DNA from: DATAPD01 sp036265385
Lineage (GTDB): Bacteria > Acidobacteriota > Terriglobia > Terriglobales > Acidobacteriaceae
Length of the DNA stretch: 64,000 nucleotides
Reading direction: 5' to 3'
Assembly: GCA_036265385.1 (NCBI GenBank)
Contig: DATAPD010000032.1
Span: forward strand, 62,001-126,000
Positions 61,683 through 64,000 of the stretch are shown here, one piece after another. The translations under genes and the position numbers were made by a program. A model generated the notes under the pieces. That model did not search any database, was not told where the DNA came from, and saw nothing but the letters and a program-made list of their open reading frames with translations. Each line of letters starts with the position of its first letter. Positions within the stretch are counted from its first letter, which is position 1.

Positions 61683-63323
61683 CTATTGTTGCGGGTTTGG
61701 CAAGTTGCGTCTGACACGCCGGACAATTATCTGGATCTGCGAGGCAGCATCATCCGCTTCAGCCCGAGCGTCTGAAGGCGCTGATACGATTTCATACTGA
61801 GCGTTGGTGGTGAATTCGTCAGGTACAACCGTCAACTTATAGGGTCCGTGTTTCGAAAAACGGGCGCTGAAGTGACCTGTGCTGTCGCTGTATGCGATCT
61901 CTTTCCCGATGTGGAGTGCGGCCCCTTCTACGGGTTCATGATTCTCATCCGTCACCATACCCTGGATCAAATACTTACCGATTGAGAATGCGTCCGATCC
62001 CTGCATGCCCATGGTCATGCCGCTCCGGCGGTAGAGGTAGGTGCTCGCGCCAATCGAATAGCGGATTCGCCCGTCAGGCGCCACGTTTGAGGCCACCGTG
62101 ACTTGCAAAGGACCAGTGACACGTATGGCAGCATTTACCGCGAGCGCCTGCTGAAAAGGACGATCCGGACGAAAAGGCAGATAAATATTTTGGTAGTCCA
62201 CTCGCAGCATCAGCCGATTGCTGGTGAAATCTCCGCCAAACGAAAAGGTGGTTTGCCCACCCGTGCGGGAAATGAGTTGTAACAGGCTGAATCTCGACGA
62301 GAACGCTTCGCGCACTGTTCCCGAAAAGACCGTTGTCGTTTCTCCACCTTGCGGTTTGCTGCGAAAATAATTCGTATTCACTTCGAGAAAATTGCGGAAC
62401 CGCCGCCCCACATATAGGTTTGTACCTTCCGTTTTTCGTCCTGAGGCGTTGGAAGTAAAAAGTCCAGACCCGAAATAAAATTTCTCCACGTGGAAGTCGG
62501 TTGAAAGCTGGTTGACGGAGGCCTTCTCCATCTCCCCGCCGGGCGTGAGTGGCTCAAGAATGTTCTGGTGTCCCGTGGTGATGCTGACGTGCTGGTTGGG
62601 TTTGTAGAGGATCTGTATGTTTTCCTTGTTGACCTCGGAGCTCATTGGGCTGAGTACCGTGACACGCTGGAACCGATCACCTGTCAGCACGTAGCTGGTT
62701 CGCAGTGCAATCTTGTCTGTCTGGATATCCAAACTCGACGCTAGATATCCCTGGTTCGAACCAATCCCGCCAGTAAAGGAACTGATCAGCCACTTGCGGG
62801 GTTTCCAGGCCACACCTTCGAGTAACGTTTGCCGGTCGGAAAAAATACTGCGCGAAAAAAATGTGAAATGAGGATTTAGCTTGCGTTCATACAGAAAGAG
62901 GGCGACAGGACGATCGCTGCTCGCTGCGTTGAAGAATCCAGTGCCGAGCGAAGTTGAAGTCGTGCCAGCGAATCCAAGAAAGCGGCTGCGCTCATCAGAA
63001 TGAGAAACCCCTGCTCCCCGCGCCGAGAAGTAATGACTGCTATCGAAGACGTCTGTAGGCAGAATAAATGGAATGTTATGGTCGCCCGCCAGGATCGTGT
63101 ATCCGCGAAACAAGTAACGCGCCTGGGCCCCAAGCTGCATATGGCCCTGGTAGAAGCCAAGGCCGAACGATCCGTCGTAGTTGGGAGCTTTGAACTCGAC
63201 CGAGCCGCCTTGCGCATCCAACATGGACGACTCTCCGCCCTGGATGCGAAATACCTGACCTGAGACCGAGATAGCCAGCAGCATCACCACTAGAACCGGC
63301 GCGCATTTGGCGGGGAGTGACAT
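61683..63323 (-). CDS. Outer-membrane beta-barrel protein, usher-like, with C-terminal regulatory domain
   Basis: The 546-residue protein has a signal peptide (VLVVMLLAISVSGQVF). Many alternating aromatic/polar strands (YLFRGYTILAGDHNIPF, FYFGSGLFTSNASGRKTEGT, FSFGGDFTSNRLMLRVDYQ) indicate a beta-barrel. The C-terminus has an Ig-like or carboxypeptidase-regulatory domain (YLIQGMVTDENHEPVEGAAL, SDSTGHFSARFSKHGPYKLT), as seen at the end of usher proteins. The upstream gene, 10 bases away, encodes a pilus-chaperone-like protein, so the pair may be a reduced chaperone-usher system. I cannot confirm an usher plug domain. Confidence 0.7.
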   Translation of the reverse strand: MSLPAKCAPVLVVMLLAISVSGQVFRIQGGESSMLDAQGGSVEFKAPNYDGSFGLGFYQGHMQLGAQARYLFRGYTILAGDHNIPFILPTDVFDSSHYFSARGAGVSHSDERSRFLGFAGTTSTSLGTGFFNAASSDRPVALFLYERKLNPHFTFFSRSIFSDRQTLLEGVAWKPRKWLISSFTGGIGSNQGYLASSLDIQTDKIALRTSYVLTGDRFQRVTVLSPMSSEVNKENIQILYKPNQHVSITTGHQNILEPLTPGGEMEKASVNQLSTDFHVEKFYFGSGLFTSNASGRKTEGTNLYVGRRFRNFLEVNTNYFRSKPQGGETTTVFSGTVREAFSSRFSLLQLISRTGGQTTFSFGGDFTSNRLMLRVDYQNIYLPFRPDRPFQQALAVNAAIRVTGPLQVTVASNVAPDGRIRYSIGASTYLYRRSGMTMGMQGSDAFSIGKYLIQGMVTDENHEPVEGAALHIGKEIAYSDSTGHFSARFSKHGPYKLTVVPDEFTTNAQYEIVSAPSDARAEADDAASQIQIIVRRVRRNLPNPQQ

Positions 63324-63333
63324 GGCGTGAAAG

Positions 63334-64000
63334 CTACGGAGTCTTCCCTTCCGTGTTGTTCGCTTGCGCGGTCACAGAATCGGGCTGTACCGGAGCTGTT
63401 GCAAAAGAGCTGCGCTGGAGTTTTTCTTCGAGTTTGAAATTCTGGAATTGCAGCGTGACTTCGACGGGAACATTCTCGCCTTCCGGTTTCTCGTCGAGCG
63501 CGACTTCAAGAATGCGGCGGCTGTGCGGAAAAACTGGGAATCCTGGCGCTGGTTGCTGCTTCTTTTTCGAGTAAACAAGCTCGGTGTCCAGGATGCGACC
63601 GAAATTGTCGCCGGTATTCTCGACCTCGATTCGGACCTTACCATCTACGGCATTCAGTTCCGCGCGCGTAACGCGAACCTCCTGCTGGGTGACCGTCTGC
63701 TTCGGCAAGAGATAGACCGTGTGCGGCAGTTCCAAACGCACATTCATTCCCTGTGCAGTGCGGAATGGGAACCCGGAAAAAGCCGCATAGATCACGAACC
63801 ACGTCGGACTCTTTGGAGCAGTGGCTTCGTAGAAAACGTAGTACGTTTGCTGCGGCTGAACGCGAAAACTGGTAGCAGACAGCTTGAGGTGAACATCTGC
63901 GTCGAGCGGCCTATAAGAGATCTCGCCGGTTTCCGAAACCGAGAAGCTTTTCGCTTCCAACACCACGTTGAGAGGGGTAAGGCTGTCGTTTACGTATTCG
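63334..64000 (-). CDS. Pilus-assembly-chaperone-like protein, N-terminus cut by window
   Basis: The frame stays open to the right edge, so the true start lies outside; residues before a visible GTG read EYVNDSLTPLNVVLEAKSF. About 222 residues are visible. VNDSLTPLNVVLEAKSFSVS, then LKLSATSFRVQPQQTYYVFY, have the beta-sandwich strand pattern of PapD-like chaperone N-domains, followed by a second beta-rich domain (VRVTRAELNAVDGKVRIEVE, VEVTLQFQNFKLEEKLQRSS). The usual Arg/Lys anchor pair of true pilus chaperones cannot be confirmed here. It probably acts with the downstream barrel protein in surface-protein export. Confidence 0.7.
   Translation of the reverse strand, partial: EYVNDSLTPLNVVLEAKSFSVSETGEISYRPLDADVHLKLSATSFRVQPQQTYYVFYEATAPKSPTWFVIYAAFSGFPFRTAQGMNVRLELPHTVYLLPKQTVTQQEVRVTRAELNAVDGKVRIEVENTGDNFGRILDTELVYSKKKQQPAPGFPVFPHSRRILEVALDEKPEGENVPVEVTLQFQNFKLEEKLQRSSFATAPVQPDSVTAQANNTEGKTP

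Noticed and set aside
1..64000. CRISPR array, prophage, tRNA or rRNA genes
   Set aside because: I looked for regularly spaced repeats, integrase or capsid genes, tRNA TpsiC-arm motifs and rRNA-like sequence. Motifs such as ggttcgaatc occur only inside well-supported genes.

Overview
This window is a stretch of chromosome from what is most likely an Acidobacteriota bacterium of the Koribacter/Terriglobia type. That assignment is an inference. It rests on an Oar-like TonB-dependent receptor with a carboxypeptidase-regulatory domain, a tricorn-type S41 protease, FecR/DUF6600 and ferritin-like Tat proteins, stand-alone GIY-YIG nucleases beside dispersed 'cattccgag...' repeats, and short 'ctttgcg' intergenic repeats. 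I see no rRNA, tRNA, CRISPR array, prophage or recognisable transposase. Both ends cut a gene: a methyltransferase on the left and a pilus-chaperone-like gene on the right.

Layout. 0-11 kb: methyltransferase (partial), uvrC, a BON-LysM protein, a basic hypothetical protein, a GlcNAc-kinase-like sugar kinase divergent from a sodium:solute symporter, an amino-acid permease, a TonB-like protein and an M48 metalloprotease. 11-26.5 kb: tricorn protease, a phospholipid-methyltransferase-like enzyme divergent from a membrane sulfatase-fold protein, dinB, glgA, rsmA with a MEMO/AmrB-family gene, a GIY-YIG nuclease between inverted repeats, a FecR-type surface protein and a phosphofructokinase with a pyrophosphate-type signature. 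26.5-39.4 kb: TonB-Sel1 protein, cstA with its small YbdD partner, a Tat-exported ferritin-like protein followed by tatA, ruvC, hemerythrin-chrA, a serine hydrolase, a Tat-exported M20 peptidase relative with altered metal ligands, two secreted hypotheticals and a GT87 membrane protein.

39.4-51.7 kb: eleven consecutive minus-strand genes with overlaps or short gaps, a probable operon. In transcription order: HAD-like/fatty acyl-CoA reductase fusion, thioester-reductase-like SDR, polysaccharide-pyruvyl-transferase-like protein, acyl-CoA ligase, crotonase, acyl carrier protein, second acyl-CoA ligase, diacylglycerol-kinase-like lipid kinase, thioredoxin-like protein, VKOR and an esterase. Together they could activate, reduce and modify long acyl chains to make an unusual lipid.

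51.7-64 kb: an ornithine-cyclodeaminase-family gene with an overlapping GNAT gene, three small genes, a PAP2-type membrane phosphatase, and a large radical SAM protein whose cysteine layout matches the MJ0619/Tes tetraether-synthase family, ending in a clear terminator. A TonB-dependent receptor and a chaperone/outer-membrane-protein pair close the window. The most interesting hypothesis is that the acyl-reduction operon and the Tes-like protein contribute to ether-linked or membrane-spanning (iso-diabolic-acid or branched tetraether) lipids, which Acidobacteriota are known to make. A second theme is repeat elements that have entered reading frames, in uvrC and in a basic hypothetical gene.
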